Assembly: GCA_035946955.1 (NCBI GenBank)
Contig: DASYYE010000525.1
Span: forward strand, 1 to 15,658
Length of the DNA: 15,658 nucleotides
DNA from: DASYYE01 sp035946955
Lineage (GTDB): Bacteria > Actinomycetota > Actinomycetes > Streptosporangiales > Streptosporangiaceae
Direction of reading: 5' to 3'
Shown: piece after piece, positions 6,501 to 13,709 of the stretch
Layout of the letters: each line of letters begins with the position of its first letter
How positions within the stretch are numbered: the first letter of the stretch is position 1
Notes under the pieces: generated by a model
Seen by the model: only the letters and a program-made list of their open reading frames with translations
Databases searched by the model: none
Told to the model about the DNA's origin: nothing
Made by a program: the position numbers and the translations under genes

Positions 6501-7502
6501 CTAGGAGCGCTGGTCCGTCCAGTGGGCGGTCACTGAGAGGCTGTTGACTGTGCCTCCCACCCCCACGACGCGCAGGACGTCACTTGCCTGCGAGGTCGCC
6601 GGGTCGACCGTGAGGGTGGCGGCCTGGTGCCCACCGAGCCAGAGCCGCAGGCCCTGGCCACCGGGGACCGGGCCGGTACTGGTGACACCCGGCAGCGTGG
6701 CCAGTGCCCGGAAGGCAGCGGCACGGACCTGCGGCGGGGCGGGCATGCCAGCGACGAGGTTGGTCAGCGCCAGGAAGACCCCCACGTGCTCAGGGTCGGG
6801 CAGGCCAGAGCTGGGTTGGATGCTGATGATCAGCGCCTTCAGCGCGGCCGGGTTGGTAGGCAGTCGCTGGAGTTGGCCAAAGGTCACTTGGTCAGAAGGC
6901 AACCGGTCGGGGTGCGGCGGCGCTACTCCTACTGTTAGCGGGCCCTTGCCCTGAAGCTGCAAGAGGGCACCAGGGTCTCCGGACAGCTGCCACACCGTGT
7001 CGAGGTGGGGGAACCTCATGACGCGGCCGGCTGTCTTCCGCCCAGCCCGGACCCAGGTCGTGCCGTCGCGCCTGGTCCAGGACTCGTCGGTCTCCCGGTA
7101 GTGGGGCAGGACCGTGGTGGTCTTGACGTACCAGTAGGCGCCGGACCAGGCCGGGGCACGGGCCGCGGCAACGGCGGCGGTGAGCAGCATCTGCCGGGCG
7201 GATCGCCCAGCGCCGTGCAGTCCGATGGCGGGGCTACTGCCCGGCGAAGCCGTGACGCTGGCAATGACCATGAACCCGGAGACCACTGCGGCCGTGGCCA
7301 AGCCGAGGCCGCCCAGCCGGCCAGCCAAGCGACGACGGGCCCGGTCATGGCCGGCCCCGGTGCGGCCATGACCGAGTGGCACGGTCGTGAGGATCTGGCG
7401 GAGGATACGGTCCTCCTCGGCCGCGTCCACCACGTCTTCGCTGTGCCGCAGGATCTCTGGGCGAGCAGCGGCAAGCTCGCGCAACTCGTCATGAATGCGC
7501 AC
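6501..7502 (-). CDS. CU044_5270-type membrane protein downstream of an ECF sigma factor
   Basis: 333 residues. The cytoplasmic N-terminus (IHDELRELAAARPEIL...) is followed by a basic stretch (HDRARRRLAGR) and one membrane helix (about 63-84, LGGLGLATAAVVSGFMVIAS). A large extracytoplasmic domain follows, containing GAYWYVKTTTVLP and the TLPGVTSTGPV...GLRLWL region typical of this actinobacterial family. Members usually sit directly behind an ECF sigma factor and may act as its membrane-bound partner, though they lack a classical zinc-binding anti-sigma motif. None is seen here. The start is taken as GTG at 7502, 1 nt after the sigma-factor stop, with GGGGGAGG 9 nt upstream inside the sigma gene, so translation is probably coupled. 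The frame is open upstream but only as a shadow of the sigma gene. Family recognition is from memory of the conserved arrangement. Confidence 0.75.
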   Translation of the reverse strand: MRIHDELRELAAARPEILRHSEDVVDAAEEDRILRQILTTVPLGHGRTGAGHDRARRRLAGRLGGLGLATAAVVSGFMVIASVTASPGSSPAIGLHGAGRSARQMLLTAAVAAARAPAWSGAYWYVKTTTVLPHYRETDESWTRRDGTTWVRAGRKTAGRVMRFPHLDTVWQLSGDPGALLQLQGKGPLTVGVAPPHPDRLPSDQVTFGQLQRLPTNPAALKALIISIQPSSGLPDPEHVGVFLALTNLVAGMPAPPQVRAAAFRALATLPGVTSTGPVPGGQGLRLWLGGHQAATLTVDPATSQASDVLRVVGVGGTVNSLSVTAHWTDQRS

Positions 7503-7503
7503 G

Positions 7504-8103
7504 TCAGCGCACCTCCCCCTGATGGGCCAGCGGAACAGCGTCCCAGCGTGTCGCCGGTTCCTCGCGGTCAACCGAACGGACCGGCGGCGGGCTGGCCTCG
7601 TCTGCCGGTTCGGCCGCTGCCAAGGCGGCCGAGAGGCGGCGGCGCGCCCGGTGCAGCCGGACACCGAACGCGAACCTGGTGACTCCGAGCACGTCAGCTG
7701 CGGCCTTTGACGTGAGGCCGTCCCAGGCGATGAGCCTGAGCGCCTCGCGGTCGTTCTCACTGAGCTGGGCGAATGCCGTCATGACCAGGGCCCGCTCCGC
7801 CACCCTCTCACCGACCTCGCCGGAGCCGGGCCGCCCAGCGCCCGCACCCGCGAGCCGCGTGCGCAGCGCCTCCCGCCGCGAACCGGAGCGGCACTGGCCA
7901 GCCACCACCTTCCTCGCGACCCCGAACAGCCATGACCTCGGGTCGTCCGGCACATCGGAGAGGCGCCGCCACGCGATGAGGAAGGTCTCGGCAGCCGCGT
8001 CCCTGGCGTTCTCGGGTTCGAGGCGAGCCAGTGCGTAGTGCAGGACCGCACGGAAGTGCTGGCGGTAGAGCAACTCGAAACGCTCGGCTGCGTCATCCGT
8101 CAT
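7504..8103 (-). CDS. ECF-type RNA polymerase sigma factor
   Basis: 199 residues. Region 2 is at about 6-75: FELLYRQHFRAVLHYALARL, then DAAAETFLIAWRRL (the core-binding and -10 recognition helix) and PRSWLFGVARKVV. Region 4 is at about 105-160: AFAQLSENDREALRLIAWDGLTSKAAADVLGVTRFAFGVRLHRARRRL, a helix-turn-helix for -35 recognition. A Pro/Glu-rich C-terminal tail of about 40 residues follows. The length is that of minimal sigma-70 family group IV proteins. The ATG at 8103 has AGAGAGG 6 nt upstream. The gene is coupled to the membrane protein downstream. The 116 bp upstream holds no promoter I can assign with confidence, so autoregulation is possible but unproven. Confidence 0.93.
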   Translation of the reverse strand: MTDDAAERFELLYRQHFRAVLHYALARLEPENARDAAAETFLIAWRRLSDVPDDPRSWLFGVARKVVAGQCRSGSRREALRTRLAGAGAGRPGSGEVGERVAERALVMTAFAQLSENDREALRLIAWDGLTSKAAADVLGVTRFAFGVRLHRARRRLSAALAAAEPADEASPPPVRSVDREEPATRWDAVPLAHQGEVR

Positions 8104-8147
8104 GTCCAGCCTCTCTCTGGTTCGTCCACTTCACCAGAGGATTGGCC

Positions 8148-8176
8148 GGCAGCCCGCCAGAGATTACAGGGCTGCC
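8148..8176 (-). terminator. Possible hairpin terminator after the encapsulin gene
   Basis: A perfect 8-bp stem, GGCAGCCC (8148-8155) with GGGCTGCC (8169-8176), has a 13-nt loop and lies 44 bp beyond the encapsulin stop codon in the gap before the sigma factor. It has no U-tract. It could equally be a leader structure or operator for the sigma-factor gene. The rest of the gap (8104-8219) shows nothing else that I can support. Confidence 0.4.
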
Positions 8177-8219
8177 TGAAATGACCCCGGAACCCGCAGA
8201 CCCTGTGACGCCCGTCCGG

Positions 8220-9026
8220 TCAGACCGGCGCGGGGGTGAGGGCGACTGCGGCCTCAGCGGTGTGGACCAGGAACGTGAAGGATTCCATGAAGTAGAGCCG
8301 GACCTCGTCGGCGTCGTGTGAGAGGTAGCCGATGGACAGGTCCTGGCCCAGGTGCAGTGCGTAGTCCCCGCCGCGCACTGACACCAGGAACGCGCTGTCA
8401 ATGGCGGGTGCCCAGATGATGTCCCCGTCGACCAGGTGGGCCAGGTGGTCCCGCAGCGGGTAGCCGTGGACGGACGTCTCGTTGACGTTGGTGTAGGCTG
8501 CTGCGCTCAGCAGCAGGGAGTAGGGCCCACCGACCCCGGCGAGGCGCAGCGAGCTCATGGCCTGGCTCACCGCATCCGGGTAGTCCCGCGGGTCGCCCGG
8601 CAGCACCAGCGACGGGTTGGACGAACTGGCCCGCACCCCGGTGACGCCCACGGCGTCGTACCCCTCGAACACCGAGCGGTCCTCCGCGAAAGCGATCTTC
8701 TTGGCGGCATCCTTCACCGGCTGCCAGTCAGGGTCTTTCGCCCCCCGTTCCACGTCGTCGATGGCCTGGCGGTCCAGTGTGAAGGGAACCCGCAGTTCGA
8801 CCAGTGGCTGCACCTGACGCACCCTGGCATGGACCCCCTCGGCCGGTGAGTCGGCCAGGGCAAAGTGCCCGGTCCCGACAGCGGCCAGGCTGGGCCCGGC
8901 CGGTTCGGCCAGGTCGACGACGCGGCGGCCTGCCAGGTGCAGCGTGAAGGTCCGCCGGGCCTCCTCCTCGATGCTCTCCCAGGCGACATCGGAGACCGGG
9001 GCGAGTCCGCGGTGCAGGTTGTTCAT
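8220..9026 (-). CDS. Family 1 encapsulin shell protein
   Basis: 268 residues, the normal length for family 1 encapsulins (linocin M18/CFP29 group). These self-assemble with an HK97-like fold into a closed icosahedral nanocompartment, usually 60 subunits. Diagnostic features are the N-terminal MNNLHRGLAPVSDVAWESIEEEARRTFTLHLAGRRVVDL, the P-domain/E-loop region VQPLVELRVPFTLDRQAIDDVERGAKDPDW, AAKKIAFAEDRSVFEGY, and the C-terminal SIGYLSHDADEVRLYFMESFTFLVHTAEAAV. The N-terminal helix that binds cargo peptides is intact. Its ATG overlaps the stop codon of the upstream peroxidase gene (ATGA). Its ribosome site, GAGGAG, lies within the peroxidase's last codons, so shell and cargo are translationally coupled. 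Confidence 0.96.
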   Translation of the reverse strand: MNNLHRGLAPVSDVAWESIEEEARRTFTLHLAGRRVVDLAEPAGPSLAAVGTGHFALADSPAEGVHARVRQVQPLVELRVPFTLDRQAIDDVERGAKDPDWQPVKDAAKKIAFAEDRSVFEGYDAVGVTGVRASSSNPSLVLPGDPRDYPDAVSQAMSSLRLAGVGGPYSLLLSAAAYTNVNETSVHGYPLRDHLAHLVDGDIIWAPAIDSAFLVSVRGGDYALHLGQDLSIGYLSHDADEVRLYFMESFTFLVHTAEAAVALTPAPV

Positions 9027-10114
9027 GACTGGGCGCTCCTCTTCAGGCTGCCGATGCGCAGGGAACCATCTGACCAGGCGGGTTCGGGTACGTCCTCCCC
9101 CGCCGGGCCGTCCGTGGTGTCAGGCTGAGCGGCCGTCCCCTCCGATGGCCGGCTGAAGGGCTCGGCCAGGCCGGGTGGGCCGGGCGGATTGTCAAGGAAA
9201 CCCGCGGAGGGCACGAAGAACAGGTTGCCGGTCACCGGGGTGGAGAAGTCGAGTACCCGGTCGTAGTTGCCCGGTGGGTTGCCGATGAACATGTTCCGCA
9301 GCATCTGCTCGGTGACGTCAGGCGTGGCCGAGTAGCCGATGAAGTACGTCCCGAACTCGCCACGCCCGGCGCTGCCGAACGGCATGTTGTCGCGGACGAT
9401 CTGGCGCTGCGTCCCGTCCGGCTCGGTGATCGTGTTCAATGCCACGTGGGAGTTGGCGGGTTTCACGTCGTCGGGCAGTTCCACATTGGACAGCTTGGTG
9501 CGGCCGATCACCCGCTCCTGTTCCTCGCTGGTCAAGGCGTGCCATGCGGCCATGTCGTGCAGGTACTTCTGGACGATCACGTAGCTGGCACCCGCGAAAT
9601 GCGGGTCGTCCATGCCGATCAGCGCGGCAGCCGTGGCTGTACGGCCAGTGGGGTTCTCGGTCCCGTCGACGAAGCCGAGCAGGTCGCGTTCATCGAAGTA
9701 GCGGAACCCGTGGACTTCGTCCTCGACCGTGACGCAGCCCGCGAGCCGCTCCATGACCAGCCATGCCAGTTCGAAGCAGAGGTCCAGGTGTGTGGCCCGC
9801 AGGTGGAACAGCAGGTCACCGGCTGTAGACACGGCACGGTGCTTCGCTCCTGTGAGTTCGCGGAACGGATGCAGGCCGGGTGGGCGCGGGCCGCCGAACA
9901 ACCTGTCCCAGGCGGCTGAGCCCACACCAACGACACAGCTCAGATCCGCGTGGAGGTCACGGAACCCCACCGTCCGCTGCAAGCCGGCCAGGTCGGGCAG
10001 GAGGTCACGGACCGCGGCCTCGCCCCCCGGCTCGATCGACAGCACCAGGAAGATAGCCGCTCCCGTGAGCGGTCTGAGCACCGGCTGCGGCTCAGGGGAC
10101 TCCGGCTCTGTCAT
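9023..10114 (-). CDS. Encapsulated dye-decolourising (DyP-type) heme peroxidase
   Basis: 363 residues. A heme peroxidase using H2O2, and the cargo of the neighbouring encapsulin. The GxxDG motif is GFVDGTEN with Asp150. His223 in NSHVALNT is the predicted proximal heme ligand. Arg241 and Asn243 in IVRDNMPF are the distal residues. The spacing 150/223/241/243 equals the D153/H226/R244/N246 pattern of Rhodococcus DypB, a type B enzyme. After a Pro/Glu/Gly-rich linker (about 308-348) the protein ends DGSLRIGSLKRSAQS, a textbook encapsulin cargo-loading peptide. The ATG at 10114 is chosen. The two GTG codons immediately before it (10117, 10120) are slightly better spaced from GAGGGAG and remain possible. 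It is the first gene of a two-gene operon with its shell. Confidence 0.95.
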   Translation of the reverse strand: MTEPESPEPQPVLRPLTGAAIFLVLSIEPGGEAAVRDLLPDLAGLQRTVGFRDLHADLSCVVGVGSAAWDRLFGGPRPPGLHPFRELTGAKHRAVSTAGDLLFHLRATHLDLCFELAWLVMERLAGCVTVEDEVHGFRYFDERDLLGFVDGTENPTGRTATAAALIGMDDPHFAGASYVIVQKYLHDMAAWHALTSEEQERVIGRTKLSNVELPDDVKPANSHVALNTITEPDGTQRQIVRDNMPFGSAGRGEFGTYFIGYSATPDVTEQMLRNMFIGNPPGNYDRVLDFSTPVTGNLFFVPSAGFLDNPPGPPGLAEPFSRPSEGTAAQPDTTDGPAGEDVPEPAWSDGSLRIGSLKRSAQS

Positions 10115-10248
10115 CACCACGCACTCCCTCGCCCGTCCAGCCTCAACCAAAGCCCCCCGCCCCAGACGTTGCCCACGAAACCACCCGGCGAATCACCCCC
10201 AGACGCCCACGAGGGCGAAGGTGAGCACCCATAGGCGGGGCCAGGCAA

Positions 10249-10277
10249 CTTATCACGGAGTTTGGCTGCACATTCAA
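10249..10277 (-). promoter_or_regulatory. Predicted promoter of the peroxidase-encapsulin operon
   Basis: On the minus strand, TTGAAT (10277-10272) and GATAAG (10254-10249) are separated by exactly 17 bp, close to the vegetative sigma consensus and placed in an AT-richer patch. The predicted start near 10242 gives a leader of about 128 nt before the ATG at 10114. I do not see a convincing operator for a peroxide or iron regulator. Confidence 0.5.
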
Positions 10278-10494
10278 GGACGAACCAGACGAAACAACAA
10301 CCAAAACCCGTAATGAGTGAAAACGATCATGGGGAGCAGGCGTGGTTCAGGGCACGAACTTGGGGGGAATGCGGCTGGTGTGGAGTGGTGCGCTATGAGC
10401 GGAGTGACGGCAGCGGGTACAGAACCTACGATGACTGGTTGTGGCTGACTTGTCTGAGACCAATGAGACACATGCCGAGACCGGCCCGGTGACC
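10278..10494 (+). other. Divergent intergenic region with a possible small upstream ORF
   Basis: This stretch of lower GC lies between the peroxidase promoter and the receiver-fusion gene. It contains an ATG-initiated frame at 10313-10492 (59 codons) encoding a Trp-rich peptide with CGWC and a later Cys. Its stop codon ends 2 nt before the ATG (10495) of the next gene. The frame has no visible Shine-Dalgarno and its third-position GC is much lower than that of confident genes here, so coding status is doubtful. No convincing plus-strand promoter is visible for the downstream operon. Confidence 0.3.
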
Positions 10495-12165
10495 ATGCCA
10501 GGCACGTCTGGCAGGGCAGCCATCGTCACGGTCGACGACGACCCAGGCGTGTCCCGCGCGGTAGCCCGCGACCTGCGCCGCCGCTACGGGGAGCGGTACC
10601 GGGTGCTGCGGGCGGAGTCCGGCGATGACGCCCTGGACGCGCTGCGGCAGATGAAGCTGCGCGGTGAGATGGTCGCGGTGCTGCTGGCCGACTACCGGAT
10701 GCCGCAGATGGACGGCATCGAGTTCCTCGAACAGGCCATGGACGTGTACCCGGGCGCACGCCGGGCACTGCTGACCGCCTATGCGGACACCGGCGCGGCC
10801 ATCGAGGCGATCAACGTGGTGGACCTGGACTACTACCTGCTCAAGCCCTGGGACCCACCCGAGGAGAAGCTGTACCCGGTGGTGGACGCGCTGCTGGATG
10901 CGTGGCTGTCCTCGGACTTCCGGCCGGTGCCCGAGACCAAGGTGGTGGGGCACCGCTGGTCCGCGCGTTCCTCCGAGGTGCGCGAGTTCCTTGCCCGCAA
11001 CCAGGTTCCCTACCGCTGGTACTCCTCTGACGAGCCGGCCGGGCGGGCGCTGCTGACGGCAGCCGGCGCCGACGGGCTCACGCTCCCGGTGGTGGTCACG
11101 CCCGGCGGCGAGGCCCTGGTCGCACCGTCTGAGTCGGACCTGGCTGCCAAGGTAGGCCTGGCTACGACCCCCTCAGCCGACTTCTATGACCTCGTCGTCA
11201 TCGGCGGTGGCCCGGCTGGGCTGGGCGCCGCTGTCTACGGCGCTTCCGAGGGCCTGCGGACCGTGCTCGTGGAGCGGACCGCGACGGGCGGCCAGGCCGG
11301 CCAGAGCTCCCGGATCGAGAACTACCTCGGCTTCCCCGATGGCGTGTCAGGGGCGCAGCTCACTGAGCGGGCCCGGCGGCAGGCCACCAAGTTCGGAGCT
11401 GAGGTGGTGACGACCCGCGATGCCGTGGCACTAGAGGTGAACGGCTCGGCTCGCACGGTCCGTTTCCAGGACGGGACGTCGGTCGCCGCCCACGCCATCA
11501 TCCTCGCCACGGGTGTGACCTACCGGCGGCTGCCCGCGCCCGGCGTGGCAGAACTGACCGGCGCGGGCATCTTCTACGGGTCCGCGCTGACCGAGGCCAC
11601 CAGCTGCGCCGCGCAGGACGTCTACATCGTGGGCGGGGCCAACTCCGCGGGCCAGGCCGCGGTCTACCTGGCCAAGCACGCCCGGTCCGTGACCATCCTG
11701 GTACGTGGGCCCTCGCTGGAGAAGTCCATGTCGCACTACCTGATCCAGCAGGTGGCGGACATCAAGGAGATCACCGTCCGCACCTGTACCGAGGTGGCGC
11801 AGGCCCACGGCACCGACCACCTGGAGCGCCTGACACTCCGCGACACTTCGACCGGGGCTACCGAGACCGTTGACGCCCAGTGGATGTTCGTGTTCATCGG
11901 TGCCGCCCCGCTGACGGACTGGCTGGACGGGGTGGTGCGCCGCGACGGGCGCGGGTTCATCCTGGCCGGCCCCGACCTGCTGGTCGGCGGGCAGCGCCCG
12001 CCCGGGTGGCCGCTGGACCGCCCGCCCTACCACCTGGAGACGAGCGTGCCCGGGGTCTTCGTGGCGGGCGACGTCCGCGCCGAGTCCGCCAAGAGAGTCG
12101 CCTCCGCGGTCGGGGAGGGGGCAATGGCAGTCATGCTGGTGCATCGTTACCTGGAGAAACTCTGA
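10495..12165 (+). CDS. Response-regulator receiver / thioredoxin-fold / thioredoxin-reductase-like flavoprotein fusion
   Basis: 556 residues from this start. Domain 1 is a receiver with an acidic pocket (VDDDPG), phospho-acceptor Asp in LADYRMPQMDG, switch Thr in LLTAYAD and Lys in LLKPW. Domain 2, of about 75 residues (VVGHRWSARSSEVREFL...LPVVVTPGGEALVAPSE), looks like a thioredoxin/glutaredoxin fold without active-site cysteines. Domain 3 is a thioredoxin-reductase-like two-dinucleotide-binding flavoprotein, with FAD site VVIGGGPAGLGAA, TGGQAGQSSRIENYLGFP, NAD(P)H site VGGANSAGQAA, and GVFVAGDVR for FAD. The CxxC that defines thioredoxin reductase is replaced by SCAAQD, leaving one Cys. ATG 10495 is preferred over an upstream in-frame GTG (10441): the receiver begins right after it and the 18 intervening codons have atypically low third-position GC. 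No strong ribosome site precedes either. The following kinase overlaps it by 1 nt and is the likely phosphodonor. Confidence 0.88.
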   Translation: MPGTSGRAAIVTVDDDPGVSRAVARDLRRRYGERYRVLRAESGDDALDALRQMKLRGEMVAVLLADYRMPQMDGIEFLEQAMDVYPGARRALLTAYADTGAAIEAINVVDLDYYLLKPWDPPEEKLYPVVDALLDAWLSSDFRPVPETKVVGHRWSARSSEVREFLARNQVPYRWYSSDEPAGRALLTAAGADGLTLPVVVTPGGEALVAPSESDLAAKVGLATTPSADFYDLVVIGGGPAGLGAAVYGASEGLRTVLVERTATGGQAGQSSRIENYLGFPDGVSGAQLTERARRQATKFGAEVVTTRDAVALEVNGSARTVRFQDGTSVAAHAIILATGVTYRRLPAPGVAELTGAGIFYGSALTEATSCAAQDVYIVGGANSAGQAAVYLAKHARSVTILVRGPSLEKSMSHYLIQQVADIKEITVRTCTEVAQAHGTDHLERLTLRDTSTGATETVDAQWMFVFIGAAPLTDWLDGVVRRDGRGFILAGPDLLVGGQRPPGWPLDRPPYHLETSVPGVFVAGDVRAESAKRVASAVGEGAMAVMLVHRYLEKL

Positions 12166-13709
12166 TGTCGGTGTCAGCTGGCGAGCCGCCGCGGACACCG
12201 GCGCGCGATGACGCCATGACGGACAGCGCGGGGCCGGATCCCGCCAGCCGGTGCAGTCAGGCTGAGCTGCGGCAGCTCTTCCTTTTCGAGAAGCTGTCTG
12301 GCGACCAGTTGGACTGGCTGTGCCGTAAGGGCTGGGTTGAGGAAGCCGGGCCCGGACTGGTGTACCGCGAAGGTGAGCCAGCGGCCCGCCTGTACGTACT
12401 GCTGTCCGGCGAGGTCGTGCTGACGCGGCGCATCGCCGGCGACGACGTCGAAGTGACCCGGACATCCGCCCGTGGGGCGTACGGCGGCGCGTTCGCCGCC
12501 TACCTCGGGGACCGGGTGCAGCAGGTCTACAACAACTCGATGCGGGCCACCGAGCCTTCGCGTTTCTTCGTGCTCAGGGCGGCCGCGTTCTCGCAGCTCA
12601 TGAACGACTGGTTTCCGATGGCCGTGCACCTGCTCGAAGGGCTGACGTTCGGGCAGAGGAACACGCAGGAGGCAATCGGGCAGCGGGAGCGGCTGCTCGC
12701 GCTCGGATCGCTGACCGCTGGCCTCGCCCACGAGCTGAACAACCCCGCCGCGGCGGCGCTGCGCGCGACCGGTGCCCTGCGTGAGCGGATCGCTGGCATG
12801 CGCCAGAAGCTCGCCAAGCTCGCCTCGGGCCGCTTGGACGGCTCGTTCCTGTCGGCCCTGACCGGCTTGCAGGAAGAAGCCGTGGCGCGGGCCGCGAAGG
12901 GGACCGTGCTGAGCCCGCTCGAGGCGTCCGACCTCGAGGACGCTGTCACTGAGTGGCTCGATGGCCATGGCATCGCGCAGGGCTGGGACCTCGCGCCCAC
13001 GTTCGTGCAGGCCGGACTGGAGACCAGCTGGCTCGACCGGGTGGCGGCCACCGTGGCCGAGCAGGCCGTGGGCGCGGGTGCGCTGGACAGCGCGGTGCGC
13101 TGGCTCGGCTATACGGTCGAGATCGAACTGCTGATGGGCGAGATCACCGACTCGGTCAACCGGGTCTCCTCGCTGGTGTCCGCCGCCCGGCAGTACTCGC
13201 AGCTCGACCGGGCCCCATTCCAGGTCGTGGACGTCCACGAGCTGCTGGACGCCACGCTGGCGATGCTGGGCGCCAAGATCGGAACAGACATCAGGGTGGT
13301 CAGGGACTACGACCGGGGCCTGCCGAGGATCCCCGGGTACCCCGCGGAACTCAACCAGGTCTGGACGAACCTGATCGACAACGCGGTCTGGGCCATGGAC
13401 GGCAACGGGACACTCACCATCCGGACCGGGTCCGAGAACGACTACCTCGTGGTCGACATCACCGACACCGGCCCCGGCATCCTGGCCGATATCCAGACAA
13501 GGATCTTCGAGCCGTTCTTCACCACCAAGCCGGTGGGTGAGGGCACCGGGCTGGGACTGGACATCTCGTGGCGGATCGTGGTGAACAGGCACCACGGCGA
13601 CCTGCGCGTTGAGTCCGTCCCCGGCAACACCACGTTCCGGGTACGGCTGCCACTGGCGGGCCCGGAACCCGGGAAGGAGCAGTCTGATGACGAGCATCCC
13701 AGGAGTTGA
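12165..13709 (+). CDS. Cyclic-nucleotide-binding-domain sensor histidine kinase
   Basis: 514 residues, soluble (no membrane helices). The N-terminal cNMP-binding/Crp-like sensor domain (about 37-155) includes LFLFEKLSGDQLDWLC, GLVYREGEPAARLYVLLSGEVVLTRR, and GAYGG in place of the usual G-E-x-A phosphate-binding loop. The phospho-acceptor helix is LLALGSLTAGLAHELNNPAAAAL with His189. A long helical insert (about 205-340) leads to the HATPase domain: N-box NLIDNAVWA (402-410), G1 DTGPG (434-438), F-box FEPFFTTK and G2 GTGLGL (460-465). It would autophosphorylate on His189 and pass phosphate to a receiver; the receiver-flavoprotein encoded immediately upstream is the obvious candidate. The ATG at 12165 overlaps the upstream TGA, with GGAG 8 nt before it. 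Whether the sensor binds a nucleotide is uncertain given the changed loop. Confidence 0.9.
   Translation: MSVSAGEPPRTPARDDAMTDSAGPDPASRCSQAELRQLFLFEKLSGDQLDWLCRKGWVEEAGPGLVYREGEPAARLYVLLSGEVVLTRRIAGDDVEVTRTSARGAYGGAFAAYLGDRVQQVYNNSMRATEPSRFFVLRAAAFSQLMNDWFPMAVHLLEGLTFGQRNTQEAIGQRERLLALGSLTAGLAHELNNPAAAALRATGALRERIAGMRQKLAKLASGRLDGSFLSALTGLQEEAVARAAKGTVLSPLEASDLEDAVTEWLDGHGIAQGWDLAPTFVQAGLETSWLDRVAATVAEQAVGAGALDSAVRWLGYTVEIELLMGEITDSVNRVSSLVSAARQYSQLDRAPFQVVDVHELLDATLAMLGAKIGTDIRVVRDYDRGLPRIPGYPAELNQVWTNLIDNAVWAMDGNGTLTIRTGSENDYLVVDITDTGPGILADIQTRIFEPFFTTKPVGEGTGLGLDISWRIVVNRHHGDLRVESVPGNTTFRVRLPLAGPEPGKEQSDDEHPRS

Noticed and set aside
8104..8219. Autoregulated ECF promoter upstream of the sigma gene
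   Set aside because: A TGTAAT on the minus strand lies in the loop of the hairpin, but there is no acceptable -35 at the right distance and no GGAAC/CGT-type pair.
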